The notes beneath the pieces are model-generated. The model saw only the letters and a list, made by a program, of their open reading frames with translations, had not been told where the DNA came from and ran no database searches. Positions 49,486 through 62,194 of a DNA stretch of 64,000 bases are shown here, piece after piece; position 1 is the first letter of the stretch; each line of letters begins with the position of its first letter. A program made the translations under genes and the position numbers. This DNA is from Aselliscus stoliczkanus (lineage: Eukaryota > Chordata > Mammalia > Chiroptera > Hipposideridae). The DNA lies in the NCBI GenBank assembly GCA_033961575.1, contig CM066729.1:96165001-96229000 (forward strand), read 5' to 3'.

Positions 49486-50367
49486 GCTAGAATTGGGAGA
49501 CAAAGAAACATAACACAAATAAAAGAACAGAAGAAACTTCCTGAATCAGTGGAAATAGAGGAAATAGAGGTAACCAACCTATCGGAGACAGAGTTAAGAA
49601 CACTGATTATTAGAATGTTCAAGGAAATTAATGAAAATATAAAGGAAGATAGAGAAATCATGAAAAGCAACCAGCTAGAACTTAAGAACACAACTACTGA
49701 ATTAAATAACAAACTTGATGGAATCACTAGCAGATTGGATGAAGCAGAAAATTGAATCAGTGACTTAGAAGACAAAATAGCAGAGATCACCCATGTGGAA
49801 CAACAAAAAGAAAAAAGAATGAAAAACATGGAAAATAGTTTAAGAGAGCTGGGGGACAACATCAAATGCAATAACCCACGGGTCATTGGAGTACCAGAAG
49901 GAGAAGAGAGGGAGCAAGGGATTGAGAATATATTTGAAGTAATAATGTCTGAAAACTTCCCTAACCTGGCAAAGGACACTGAAATACAAGCCCAGGAAGT
50001 GCAGAGAGTTCCAACCAGGATGATTCCAAACAGGCCCACTCCAAGACACATTCTAGTGAAAATGGCAAGGGTTAAGGACAAAGACAGAATCCTTAAAGCA
50101 GCAAGGGAAAGGCAGCAAGTTACTTACAAGGGTACCCCTATTAGATTATCAGCTGACTTTTCTACAGAAACTTTGCAGGCCAGAAGGGAGTGGCAGGAGG
50201 TTTTCAAAGTGATGAAAAATAAAGGCCTACAACCAAGATTGCTGTATCCAGCAAGGTTATCATTTAAAATCAAAGGTGAGATAAGGAGCTTTGCAGAAAA
50301 GAATAAGTTAAGGGAATTCATTACCACCAAGCCAGCTTTGCAGGAAATGCTAAAAGGGCTTCTTTAA
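49486..50367 (+). pseudogene. L1 ORF1 (ORF1p RNA-binding chaperone), start lost and one stop
   Basis: ORF1p forms trimers that coat L1 RNA. The frame opens after a stop at 49,483 and reads RIGRQRNITQIKEQKKLPES. The usual start methionine is not visible, which suggests a mutated ATG near 49,480. A coiled-coil part (EIEEIEVTNLSETELRTLII) is interrupted by TGA at 49,753-49,755, where related elements have Arg (a CGA-to-TGA change is likely). The frame then continues to 50,367 with the RRM and C-terminal domains intact (VKMARVKDKDRILKAARERQ, YKGTPIRLSADFS, LYPARLSFKIKGE). Forty-eight bases separate it from the ORF2 ATG. Confidence 0.88.
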
Positions 50368-50415
50368 GTAGAAGAGAAAAACAACCTAAAAAAGACTACG
50401 AACACAAATAACAAA

Positions 50416-53400
50416 ATGGCAATAAATACACACCTATCAATAATCACATTAAATGTAAATGGATTAAATGCTCCAATAAAAAGACATAGGGTGGCTGAAT
50501 GGATAAGAAAGCAAGACCCCAGCATATGCTGTATACAAGAGACTCACCTCAGATCCAAAGACTCATACAGGCTGAAAGTAAAGGGATGGAGTAAAATATT
50601 TCATGCAAATGGTACTGAGAAAAAAGCTGTAGTAGCAATACTTATATCAGATAAAATGGACTTTAAATTGAAGAATGTAACAAAGGACAAAGAAGGACAT
50701 TTCATAGTAATGAAGGGATTGATCCAACAAGAGGACATAACTCTAGTAAACATCTATGCACCTAACATAGGAGCCCCTAAATATATAAAACAGATATTGT
50801 CAGACATAAAGACAAAGATCAACAGTAACACTATCATAGTAGGGAACTTCAACACCCCGCTGTCACTAATGGACAGATCCTCCAGACAGAAAATCAATGT
50901 GGAAACAGCGACCTTAAATGACACATTAGACCAGCTGGATTTCACAGACATTTTCAGAGCATTTCATCCCAAAGCTACAGAATATACGTTCTTTTCAAGT
51001 GCACATGGAACATTTTCTAAGATAGACCACATGTTAGGCCACAAAACAAGTCTTAATAAATTTAAGAAGATTGAAATCATTTCAACTGTATTCTCTGACC
51101 ACAATGCTATGAAACTAGAAATCAATTATAAGAAGAAATCTGAGAAGCTGACAAATAAATGGAGGCTAAACAATATGCTATTAAACAGTGAGTGGGTCAA
51201 AAATGAGATCAAGGAGGAAATCAAAAGATACCTCGAGACAAACGAAAATGAAAACACCACGACCCAAAATCTCTGGGATGCTGCGAAAGCAGTCCTAAGA
51301 GGGAAGTTTATAGCAATGCAAGCCTACCTAAAGAAGGAAGAAAAATCTCAAATCAACAGGTTATCCTTATACCTAAGGGAACTGGAAAAGGAACAGCAAA
51401 AGAGGCCCAAGGGGAGTACAAGAAAGGAAATAATAAAGACCAGAGCAGAAATAAACAATATAGAGAAGAGAAAAACAATTCAAAAGATCAATGAAACCAA
51501 GAGCTGGTTTCTTGAGAAGATAAACAAAATTGACAAACCTCTAGCCAGGCTCATCAAAAAAAAAAAAAAAAAAAAAGAGAAGACTCAAATTAGCAAAATC
51601 AGGAATGAAAGAGGGGAAATGACTACAGACATCACAGAAATACAAAAAATTCTAAGAAATTACTATGAGCAACTATATGCCAACAAATTTGACAATCTGG
51701 AAGAAATGGATAATTTTCTAGAAGCATACAACCTTCCAAAGCTAACACAAGAAGAAACAGAAAATCTAAATACGCTGATTACTACTAAGGAAATTGAATC
51801 AGTAATTGACAAGCTCCCAAAAAACAAAAGCCCTGGACCAGACGGCTTCACAAGTGAATTTTATCAAACATTCAAAAAAGAACTATCACCTATTTTTCTC
51901 AAACTATTCCAAAAAATCCAGAAGGAGGGAAGGCTCCCAAACTCTTTTTATGAAGCCACTATCACCCTGATTCCAAAACCAGATAAAGACATCACAAAAA
52001 AGGAAAACTACAGGCCAATGTCCCTGATGAATATAGATGCAAAAATTCTCTATAAAATATTAGCAAACAGAATTCAGCAATATATTACGAAGATCATACA
52101 TCATGATCAAGTGAGATTCATCCCTAGTGCGCAAGGCTGGTTCAACATCCATAAATCAATTAATGGGATACAACACGTCAACAAAATGAAGGATAAAGAT
52201 CACATGGTCATTTCAATAGATGCAGAAAAAGCATTTGACAAAATCCAACAGCCATTTATGTTAAAAACCCTTAGCAAAGTGGGAATACAGGGATCATATC
52301 TCAACCTAATAAAAGCCATATATGATAAACCTACAGCTAACATCATACTCAATGGGGAAAAGCTAAAACCATTCCCCTTAAGATCAGGAACAAGACAAGG
52401 CTGTCCACTTTCTCCTCTTTTATTCAACATAGTGCTGGAAGTTCTAGCCACAGCAATCAGACAACAAAAAGAAATAAAAGTCATCCAAATTGGCAAGGAA
52501 GAAGTAAAATTGTCATTATATGCAGATGACACGATACTGTATATAGAGAACCCCAAAGACTCCATCAAAAAACTATTGGAACTGATAGACGAATTCAGTA
52601 AAGTAGCAGGATATAAAATCAATGTTCAGAAATCAGTGGCATTTGCATATACCAATAATAAACTAATGGAAAGAGAAATTAAGAAAACTGTCCCATTTAC
52701 AACTGCGTCAAGAACTATAAAATACCTAGGAATAAATTTAACCAAAGAAGTGAAAGATCTGTACTCAGAAAATTATAAGACACTGAAGAAAGAAATCATA
52801 GAAGATACAAATAAATGGAAACACCTACCATGCTCATGGATAGGAAGAATTAATATAGTTAAAATGTCCATACTGCCTAAAGCAATATATAGATTCAATG
52901 CAATTCCTATCAAACTACCAAGGGCATTTTTCACAGAAATACAAAATATAATCCTAAAATTTATATGGAATCATAAAAGACCCAGAATAGCCTCGGCAAT
53001 TCTGAGAAATAAAAACAAAGTCGGGGGGTCACACTACCAGACATCAAAAGCTACTACAAGGCCACAGTAATCAAGACAGTTTGGTATTGGCATAAAAACA
53101 GTCACATCGATCAGTGGAACAGAACAGAGAGCCCAGAAATAAATCCAAGCATTTACGGACAGTTAATCTATGACAAGAGAAGCAAGAGTTTACACTGGAG
53201 TAAAGATAGTCTATTCAATAAATGGTGCTGGGAAAATTGGACTGACACATGCAAAAAAATGAAACTGGATCATCTCCTTACGCCTTATACAAGAACAAAT
53301 TCAAAATGGATTAAAGACTTAAATGTAAGACCTGAAACCATAAAAATCCTAAAAGAAAATATAGGGAGTACATTTGCAGACATTACCCGGAGCAATATTT

Positions 53401-54248
53401 TTACTGATACATCCCTACAGGCAAGGGAAGTAAAAGAAAATATGAACATATGGGATTATATCAGACTTAAAAGTTTTTTCACAACAAAGGAAACCATTAA
53501 TAAAACAAAAAGGAAGCCTACTGAATGGGAGAATATATTTGCCAATGATATATCTGATAAGGGGTTAATATCCAAAATTTATAAAACACTCATGAAACTC
53601 AACACCATAAAAACAAACAACCCAATTAAAAAATGGGCAGAAGATATGAAGAGACATTTCTCTAAAGAGGACATACAGATGGCCAACAGGCATATGAAAA
53701 AATGTTCAACCTCACTGGTCATTAAGCAAATGCAAATAAAAACCACAATGAGATACCACCTCACTCCAGTCAGAATGGCTATCATCAATAAATCAACAAA
53801 CAACAAGTGCTGGCGGGGCTGTGGGGAAAAGGGGACCCTGCTGCACTGTTGGTGGGACTGCAGATTGGTGCAGCCACTATGGAAGTCAGTATGGAGGTAT
53901 CTTAAAGAACTGGAAATAGAGCTACCGTTTGACCCAGCAATTCCACTCCTAGGTATTTATCCTGAAAAAACCAAGACACTTATTCAAAAACAGTTATGCA
54001 CCCCTATGTTCATAGCAGCACTATTTACATTAGCTAAGACTTGGAAACAACCAAAAGGCCCATCAGTAGATGACTGGATTAAGAATCTGTGGTATATTTA
54101 TATAATGGAGTATTACTCCGCTATAAAGAAGAATGAAATCGTGCCATTTGCAATGATATGGATGGACCTAGAGACTATAATGTTGAGTGAAATAAGTCAG
54201 TCAGAGAAGGACAAATACCATACGATCTCACTCATATGTGGAATCTGA
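50416..54248 (+). pseudogene. L1 ORF2 (endonuclease-reverse transcriptase), one frameshift
   Basis: ORF2p nicks DNA and copies L1 RNA at the target. The first 884 codons are open. The N-terminal APE-like endonuclease has [10 protein letters not shown] and QETHL, then VGNFNTPLS (around residue 144) in place of the usual VGDFN, then SDHN. The reverse transcriptase follows, with [22 protein letters not shown] and the catalytic YADD (around residue 702). A one-base loss in the run of Gs near 53,023-53,027 shifts frame and stops translation at 53,070. The correct frame is then open through 53,259-54,248, including the Cys/His motif [19 protein letters not shown] run of 20 As at 51,558-51,577 encodes a poly-lysine stretch and is another potential slip site. 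Confidence 0.95.
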
Positions 54249-54751
54249 AAAACTGTATTAATGAGCAAAGTAAACAGAAACTGTCTCATAGATATAGAGG
54301 AAAAATCAGGGTTGCTAATTGGGAGAGGAATGGGGATGAGGGAGAAGGGGAAGGGATTAGACAGCAAAAATAAGCAACTACAATATTGCTACTGGGATAG
54401 GAAAAACAGTTTGGGGAATATAATTAATAATGTTGTAAATATTCTGTGGAATGTCAGATGATCATAGGTCTTGTTAGGGAGACCATTTCATGGATGGAGT
54501 AGAGGTTTGATCACTGCACTGTATTACTAAAGCGGATGTGGTATACCTACTGTAATTGAATATATATAGATAGTCACGGGATGTGGATTATACTGTGGAA
54601 GAGAGTCAGAGGAAGAGTAATAGATATATTTGATATGGGGGGGAGTGGCGTGGTGTATTGGGGTGGGGGGTTGTCACTTTGAGGGGTAAAATGTATAACT
54701 ATTGCACTGTGTTGTACACCTGAAACTAATGAAAAAAAAAAACAAAGAAAA
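54249..54751 (+). other. L1 3' UTR and tail
   Basis: G-rich tract (gggaggggcgtgg-like runs at 54,639-54,670), then cactgtgttgtacacctgaaac and an A-rich tail interrupted by C and G. No canonical AATAAA immediately precedes the tail. Confidence 0.85.
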
Positions 54752-54826
54752 AAAATAGACATATTTTTAGAACTATTCAATAAAATGCTGTTTCATTTTT
54801 TCCTAGAGTATTTCTTCAGAAAGAAT

Positions 54827-54870
54827 ATAGATAGATAGATATACGATACATAGATATAGATAGATATGAC
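54827..54870. repeat. imperfect (GATA)n microsatellite
   Basis: atagatagatagat with variants through 54,870. Confidence 0.9.
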
Positions 54871-54879
54871 ATATACACA

Positions 54880-55850
54880 TTATCACAATGTGAATACATT
54901 AGAAAGCTACTCTTTAAATAGACATATTTTTTTAATAAAATTATATGAAATGATTGTTTTTTTGGCATACTTCTAGGTTGTTTTATAGTGAGTATCCATT
55001 ATTCAAGACAACTAAGATCAGACATGGAAGAGAGATAACAATCTCAATGAATTTCTATCTGTATATCGATCTGACTAATGAAAGATATGGCTCATCAATG
55101 AGAAAATGACAGAGAACATTCCTGATGGTGAGGAGGTTATTTAATAAATTAAAGAAGAAAGGAAGATCTAAAGAAGTAACTTTCTGCAACAAATTTAATT
55201 GCTTGAAATATCTGTTCTAAGTCACACATGCAAAGATAACCATGAACCATATATGTAACTAAATGAATCAGAGAAGTTTTGTAGTGTTTCCAATTCAAAT
55301 TTCTGGGGACTTATAATCTATTGAAAGTTGATTGTTTTCTTTTTATTTCATTATTATTTTTTTAAAATCTGTGCTTGGTTGGTTAGTTTTATTGTTTTGT
55401 TTTGTTTTTTAAAGGAAACCTGAACCCCAACTATTACAGAACCTACAATGTTCAGTGTTTATATAGTTGTTTGTTTTTACTTAGGGATATTTCTACAAGA
55501 GGAAGGAATATAACATAATTTTTTTGAATAAAATAAATATAAAGGTAACAGTAATCTCTAACATAAGGAATATTATGATCATATTTTATTTTTTGTTTAT
55601 ATTTACTCTGGTTTGAAACATGCATTTATCTGCTTGTTTTTATTTGTATAAGAGAGAAAATAGAATTTGTTTTTCCTATTTTACTTCCTATTCATGTGTA
55701 TATTTAAGACTGCACAGAAGGGACAATAATCCACACTTTGTTTGGATTATTTAAGAGATAAACAATAATGTAGGAAAGCAAGCTGTTATTTCCCTATCCA
55801 GACAAGTTGGGTGACTGTTCTTCCCAAACTAAAATAAGAATTGAGCATTT
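54880..55850. other. no gene seen
   Basis: AT-rich unique-looking sequence. No ORF above background and no repeat family recognised. Confidence 0.3.
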
Positions 55851-55857
55851 ATTATTA

Positions 55858-55887
55858 GTTATGATGATGATGATGATGATGATGATA
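55858..55887. repeat. (ATG)n microsatellite
   Basis: About nine uninterrupted GAT/ATG units. Confidence 0.95.
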
Positions 55888-55889
55888 AT

Positions 55890-56060
55890 TTAAGCATTGG
55901 ACTAAATATTTACATGCTTGAAATTAATATTCCTCTCACTATCTCAACTAAGTAAGTACTACTGTCATTTTCATTTTACCAATAATGATACTGAGGCTCA
56001 AAGAGGATGTGTAATCTTCCAAAGATCACAGAGCATTTAAGGAGTACAATTCTACACTCT
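55890..56060. repeat. MIR-like relic
   Basis: aagcattggactaaatatttacatgc, ctcactatctcaactaagtaagtac, ttttaccaataatgatactgaggctcaaagagg and ttccaaagatcacagagc follow the MIR order. Confidence 0.75.
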
Positions 56061-56064
56061 ACCC

Positions 56065-58070
56065 CCAACTAGTTTTGCATTTTCGTGGAAGTATAGTTGT
56101 TTTTCATTTGGAATAAAACCATATCCTTACATGAGTACTGGTGACTGCTTTTTTAACCAAGTATTTATACTTTCCAAAACAGAGAATCTGTGTTAGTATC
56201 TTGGCTGCCATGGCCACTTGGATGCTTTATATCGGTGCTCTTAACATTATTCACCACATCATCTCAGAGGTGCTGACTTCCCTCAGATCTGGGCTCTATA
56301 GCTTTTGTTAAACCCTTACAGTGATTTCTAGGCTAGTATGTTGAGGTTGGGTTAACAGATGTATTTCACTCAATATATGACATACAGGTCAACAATCTTC
56401 AGAAGATGAGAAACACTTGAATCTGCCATCCAAATTTAAAACTTAATAGTGCTCTCTAATGGTAGGCCCTTAGATAGATCTCTTTGAGTGGAAGACAATT
56501 TGAATAGATTATTATTAATTTTTAAAGATCTCCTGTTTTAAGGTGCCAGCAGGACCATCTAAATGGTAGAGAAAATGATAGAAGCATTGAGTTTTTGGAA
56601 TTTGGTCATAAGCCCACCATTATTTTGTAATAGGAATTACTAGAAAAGGTTCCTAATCTAGGGAATCAGTGATGATCAGTAAAGGGAAAACAAAAACAGC
56701 TAAGAATCTGGAAAAATACAATGTTCCTCTTCTCCAATTCCCCAACACTGTTCTCTTCCCCAATTCCCCAATAAAATCTTAAAACAAACAAACAAAAAAC
56801 AAAACACCTAAGAATCAAATATTTAAAGATCCAGTTCAAAATCCAATGTATCTGTATTAACCATAGTGTGGAGCTGATCAGCAGAAAATGTATCAAGATG
56901 AAAACAATCATAATCATTTTTAAACTATATTGAAAAGTCAAATAAATTATATCTAAATGTATGCATTAAGTGAAGCAAAAGTAATAGATAATCTTAGTGA
57001 AACTGACCAGTGCAAAATATCAGGTAAGGTGAGCAGGAGGCAAGGGTATGGTGATAACAGTTACAGAAAATATTTTACAGAAGATTTGATAAATAAGAAG
57101 AAAGGGACATTTGTGTAGCTGAAGAAGAATGAGGGATTACCCAGTTTTTTCTTCATAAATTTGTCATTATTTAATGGGAGAAATTTGAGCATATTTGAAA
57201 GAACATGGAATTTATCCAGTGTTAAATGTGAAAAAAATTGGAGAAGACTACATTCAATAAAATAAAATACATATAAATCCTAAAGAATTCAAATATGCCA
57301 TATATTTTATTGGATATAAGCAAATCTATTTTAAAAAATGGAAATGTAAGACTTAAATTTAGTTACATGGTCCTTTTTGGGATAGAGAGAAAAGAATTTG
57401 GTTGGGCAGGGACACAAGGATGCTTTGATTCTACTTGAAAGCACTTATTTTTTTTTTTAAATATGTGTGTATACAGAGTATTATGTTATCTATACTTTGA
57501 TTGGACTGGTAATAATCTATTACAGAGGAAATGTTTGCATATAAAATAGAAAGTAGATCATCCATAATGTAAGAATTTTGAGTTGTGAATTAAAATACAA
57601 TGGAGAATATCTATAGCTTTTTTCCCCTGTTGTCTGTAGAGTACATTCACACCCCTCCACAGAGGCAGCTGGGGACTAGAGACCTAAGCACAGATTTTCA
57701 TCTTATACTTTGACAAGTCTACACAACCGTGTTTAGTGATATGACCTGGAGTAGCTAAATAAGAAAGCTAAACTAATGTTGCAGATTTGTTTCCAGTTTC
57801 TTTAGGATATCATGAAACTCTTCTTTGCTGCACTGGAAATGAATTAATTTTAATGAATTAAATGAATTAATTCTGTGGAATGAATTAATTTGAGTCATGC
57901 TCTAGAAAAAAATGATGTAGATGTTTTAAACAAATCATAACTGATGCTAGACCTAGTAAGTCAGAAAATTCATGCCATAGGCTTGGCATCTGGGACAGTG
58001 TGATGATAAAAACATATATATTCGAAACTGCAGACAATTGATTAATTTGATCTAGGATGAAGGGAAATCT
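56065..58070. other. no gene seen
   Basis: AT-rich intergenic sequence with only short frames. A small local repeat of gaattaatt motifs lies at 57,840-57,893. Confidence 0.3.
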
Positions 58071-58074
58071 ACTT

Positions 58075-58110
58075 TATCTATCTATCTATCATCTATCTAT
58101 CACCTATCTC
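58075..58110. repeat. (CTAT)n microsatellite
   Basis: tatctatctatctatc with two small interruptions. Confidence 0.9.
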
Positions 58111-58309
58111 TCCTTTTTTTGTTGTTGTTGTTGAATGATAGAAAGTTTGAGTGACAATGGAAATAAATTTGATAAATCTCCACTTTAAATCTAGTTTTAT
58201 TTAAACAAATTTTGGCATATATTTTTCTCAGAATCAAATTAAACAATAGTAATAAATTTTAGAGAAAGTATTAGAATAATGTGTTATTTAGTTAGACAGA
58301 CTATGTTAA

Positions 58310-58425
58310 AATTTTAACTGTGTGGCTTCATAGCTCTGTAACCTTGAGAAGTTTACTTTCCTATCTGTGACTAAATTTCTTCATCTGGAAAGTAGAAGCA
58401 ATAATACCAAATTTGTAGAGGTATC
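58310..58425. repeat. MIR-like relic
   Basis: tgtgtggcttcatagctctgtaaccttgag, then tatctgtgactaaatttcttcatctggaaagtag, resembles the MIR core. It is followed by a (TG)n tract. Confidence 0.6.
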
Positions 58426-58429
58426 GTGA

Positions 58430-58457
58430 GTGTGTGTGTGTGTGTGTGTGTATATAC
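58430..58457. repeat. (TG)n microsatellite
   Basis: About ten TG units followed by TATATAC. Confidence 0.95.
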
Positions 58458-58499
58458 ACTTAAAGTAGTGTCCTGCAAAAGCTCAAAAAATATATTAAA

Positions 58500-61077
58500 T
58501 TTTATTAGAATGTTTTCTTTTTGCAGGCATTTCATATTCATGTTATCATTTTATTATCTCAGTTACTTTGTGAGGTAGGTAAGCTGTCATGCCAATTTGT
58601 TTCTTCCTGCCATTTTTCTCTTTGCCTCCTTTCATAGATATTTCTTCCTCCTTGCTTCTGTTCTTTCTATCAGCGTGTAAAGAGCAAGGCATTATGTTAA
58701 GCCCCAGAATTACAAAGATAAATATGACAGAAAAACTGCTGTAGAATTCATCAAAATGTAGGAAGAAAGAAAAACACAATGTATGAGAATATAGAATAGA
58801 GTGCTCTATTACTTCATTTTAAGGTCATAGTTCTAGTCACTGAGAAAGAAGATGTGCGTATTCAAAAGTCATAACTTTTAGTATTGGGCCCTGTATACTT
58901 CAAATATAAGTCACTCAGGCTTTTCTGGTTTGTTTAGTTTGCTTTGTTTTATTCTTGCTCCACCAACCCCCATTTATTGGGATAATTGTATTAACGATCT
59001 GAGCCATAACTGGTGAAGGTCATATTACATTAAGAAATATTTTTAATCTTTAACATATTTGAGAAAAAAAAATTAGCAGACTGTAATTTCGATGCTATAC
59101 TATCTTTCAGAGTTTGTAGTAAAATGTGATTTGAATTCCATTTGCTTCAAAAGATAACTTATTCTGCATTTTAAGATTCAGGTTCCCAAATATCTTTTAT
59201 TCAGTTCGACTGAAGGACAGAATGAAATGAAGCTGATAATGAGCTAGCTAGCTAGCAGCTCATAAGACTAACCTTTTTGAATAATTAAAAAATAGTACAT
59301 TAGCTCCCTTAGGTTATGTTACAACAGAAAAGGCATGTATCCATCTTGTCAAAAGGAATCTAAGGGATCTCTAAACATCAAAATGAAAAAAATCAGAAGT
59401 GCATTATTATTATAGGGGTAAGAAAATGTCTATTAATGTATCTGTAGGAAAGAGTTCTTTTACCAAACAAACAGGGAAACTGTGTATTGCAGTTGTATTA
59501 ATTAATTTTGGGATCATGATAAAGAAAAAAATTGTACAACTAATTGATAAGACATCTGAGGACTTTTAACAGTTGATTCCTAATACTGAACAGAAATTAA
59601 TCTAATTATTGAGATGGAGAAGAACAGCAAATGGGCCACAGACAAAAATAATGAATTACTTATACAACAACTCTCCCAATAGGGATATTTTTTAAATTTC
59701 AACTAAATAAATATATGAGAAGTATACTGGATTGGCATAAACTGTTTAAGAAAAAGCTGTGATTCTGTATATAAGAATTATTGAAGTACAAAACAAAAAA
59801 ATATTCTATTTTAAGAGCAGCAGTTAATTTTCCTAGAACTACCTCATCTCTAGATTTTTATAGTGTAAATCTTTAAGTTGAGATAACATGGCATTCCATA
59901 AATATATCTTGGAACTAACTTAGTCCCAAATTTTTAAATATATCTAGTAAATTGAATTTTTCTTAATACAGCAAAGCATTGACATGATGAACAGTCTTAA
60001 TGCTGAATTGTGCCATGATAAAATACAGCCCAAAACGGTGACCTAAAAACATCTATCTTTAAGGTGCTCAGTATCATAATTATAAATTCTTATGGAATGA
60101 TTCTATGGAAGGGAAATTCTCTTCATTGAATGTCGAATGATCACTAGAAATACTAAAGAAAAATCAGGCATCTCAGCCATCATTTTGCTGCATCTTGATA
60201 ACACTCTTTCAGTTTGTTTCTTTAGTGAATATGAATGTGAATAATTTATAAATGTATAACTAGGAAAATTCACAAAGAACAGTAGTGCCTCCTGAACTTA
60301 AATTAGAAAATAGCCAAGTTGATTGTATTATTCTCCTGAAACAATTAATGCAGTATTCTATGAAACCACTTTCATTTCAGAATATCTAGAATGGAAGGAA
60401 AATTGAAACAGATATGAAATCTTAAGTAACTTAATTTTATGTAAATTTATGTATGAAACAAAAAGCAGCATTTCAATGAAATCTTCTGGGTTTTAATTTG
60501 ATTCAAGTTCTGATACATATTTTGACCATCTTTCCTTCATGCAAAACGGGAAATACTCCAGATAGAACAAGTCATTGACTGCCTAATGTACATCAATCAA
60601 GCTTTCTAATTTATAACTTTCCTCAAGGGTATTGGCTCTTCAATATCATCAGAAATATAAATGAACAACATAGTGTGGTATATTGCGCAATAGAGCAGAG
60701 AGGCATGGTATTCAATGTGCCATGTATCTTATTTTCAAACAACAAATTAATGGTCTTCCATATATTCTGTTTCTCAGGGGTCAGAGGTATTGTTAAGAAT
60801 TTTCAATGTTGCCTGTTTAAATAAAAGATGACAGATTCATCTAAGCATAAAGGGAGGAGAACGTTTTTGTCTCTAGAAAGCTCATGAAAAAGAATATAAG
60901 CAAAGAAATCCAAGAGAATTAGTTCTTTTTGATAAATTTCATTTATTAAACTTTTAACCCTTAACGAAGAAAAATTAAAGTAGTTTATTCTAAGCCAATA
61001 ATTAATTTGATGTATTTTGTCTGTGAAGCCAATTCCCTGAGTTAATTTTATGATTAAACCACTTGTAGTATAATCAG

Positions 61078-61078
<1 letters not shown>
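58500..61078. other. no gene seen
   Basis: Very AT-rich intergenic sequence. No frame above background. A small palindromic agctagctagctagcagct occurs at about 59,243-59,262. No recognisable repeat family. Confidence 0.3.

Positions 61079-61080
<2 letters not shown>

Positions 61081-61133
<53 letters not shown>
61081..61133. repeat. (TA)26 microsatellite at a SINE tail
   Basis: Pure TA tract directly abutting a truncated minus-strand SINE, at the position of its tail. Confidence 0.95.
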
Positions 61134-61136
<3 letters not shown>

Positions 61137-61245
61137 GGTGAGCCATCCTTCTGCCTGTTGGCAGCTTAACATCACCTCAGCTCAGGCTGGGCATCGAACT
61201 GCTGTTGCTCAGAGCTCAGCTCTCACTCTTGAGCGATCAGCAGAA
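61134..61245 (-). mobile_element. truncated SINE, same subfamily as 14,418-14,576
   Basis: ggtgagccatccttctgcctgttggcagc and gctcaggctgggcatcgaactg match the element at 14.4 kb in order. The tRNA head (GGGCCGGCC) is missing; the copy stops after cactcttgagcga. The tail position is occupied by the (TA)n tract. Confidence 0.85.
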
Positions 61246-61249
61246 TATT

Positions 61250-62119
61250 TTTAAAAGAAATATTTCTGAGAAGAATCATGTCATCAATTTTAGAATTTCC
61301 TTCTCTCTTTTCCAAAGCAAAATATTTTCTTACAGTGAGAATTTAAGTGTGTTTGAATGCCAAGGTTAGAGAGTAGGGCATATTTAGGTTATAAGAAAAA
61401 AAAATCAATAAACTTAAGTCAGCTAGCATGTATTAAATAGGAAATAGCATGTATTCATACTGAATACAATTTTAATTAGATAGAAATATAGTCTTGATAT
61501 TTACAAAGAAAGGAACATTTGATGAGCATATTTTAATAATTTTTACTTGGGTTATAAACACTATTAAAAATTGGAATTCATTATTTTTTTCTCATATACT
61601 CAGAGTCAGTCAATGCTGAGCTATCTGGTAGAAATTAGAGGTGAACAGAATCCAACAGAAAATTAATGGTATGTATATCTCTCTTCTATGTGTTAAGCAT
61701 TTCTCTAAATGCTAGAATTAATAATAGACATTATGAAGTTTATATTCTTCTAAGAATTATACATAATAAATATATATTAAATCTTAGGTAATTACATTTG
61801 GTGTTAAACCATATGAATGAAGTACAAAGTGAAGCATGATCTGACAGAAAATGGAAAAAGACAGTTTATATAGGGGCATCAGGAAGCCTCTTGAGAAGAG
61901 ACCGTATAAACCTAGTGGATTAACTGGACTAAGAATCATGGAGCGCATTCCACAGACCCAGTAGAAAGAAAAGGTCAGGCATGTCTGGGAAATAGGAAGG
62001 AAGCCATTGTAGCTGGAAAACAAAAAGAAAGGGGGCAAAGATAAAAAGGGAAAAAAATGAATCTTCAAGATAATTTTAAGTCATAAAAAAACAGTTGTTG
62101 TTTTCCCTGAACACAATGG

Positions 62120-62120
<1 letters not shown>
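61250..62120. other. no gene seen
   Basis: AT-rich intergenic sequence with no recognised element. Confidence 0.3.

Positions 62121-62123
<3 letters not shown>

Positions 62124-62176
<53 letters not shown>
62124..62176. repeat. (GA)n microsatellite
   Basis: About 24 GA units with one interruption, then a poly-G tract. Confidence 0.97.
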
Positions 62177-62194
62177 TGGGGGGGGAGGGACACA

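Larger units (their letters stand above)
46512..54751 (+). mobile_element. full-length LINE-1 element, nearly intact
   Basis: 8.24 kb with 5' UTR, ORF1, ORF2, 3' UTR and an A-rich tail. It is flanked by a perfect 16-bp target duplication, aaaatagacatatttt, at 46,496-46,511 and 54,752-54,767. The start (ggagagggaggggcaagatgg) is at the exact left boundary, so it is not 5'-truncated. It is young compared with all other L1 pieces in the window. Known defects are an ORF1 start loss and stop, one ORF2 frameshift and a changed endonuclease residue. Confidence 0.96.

Noticed and set aside
49452..50081. 209-codon minus-strand ORF opposite L1 ORF1
   Set aside because: Antisense shadow of the AT-rich ORF1 coding strand.
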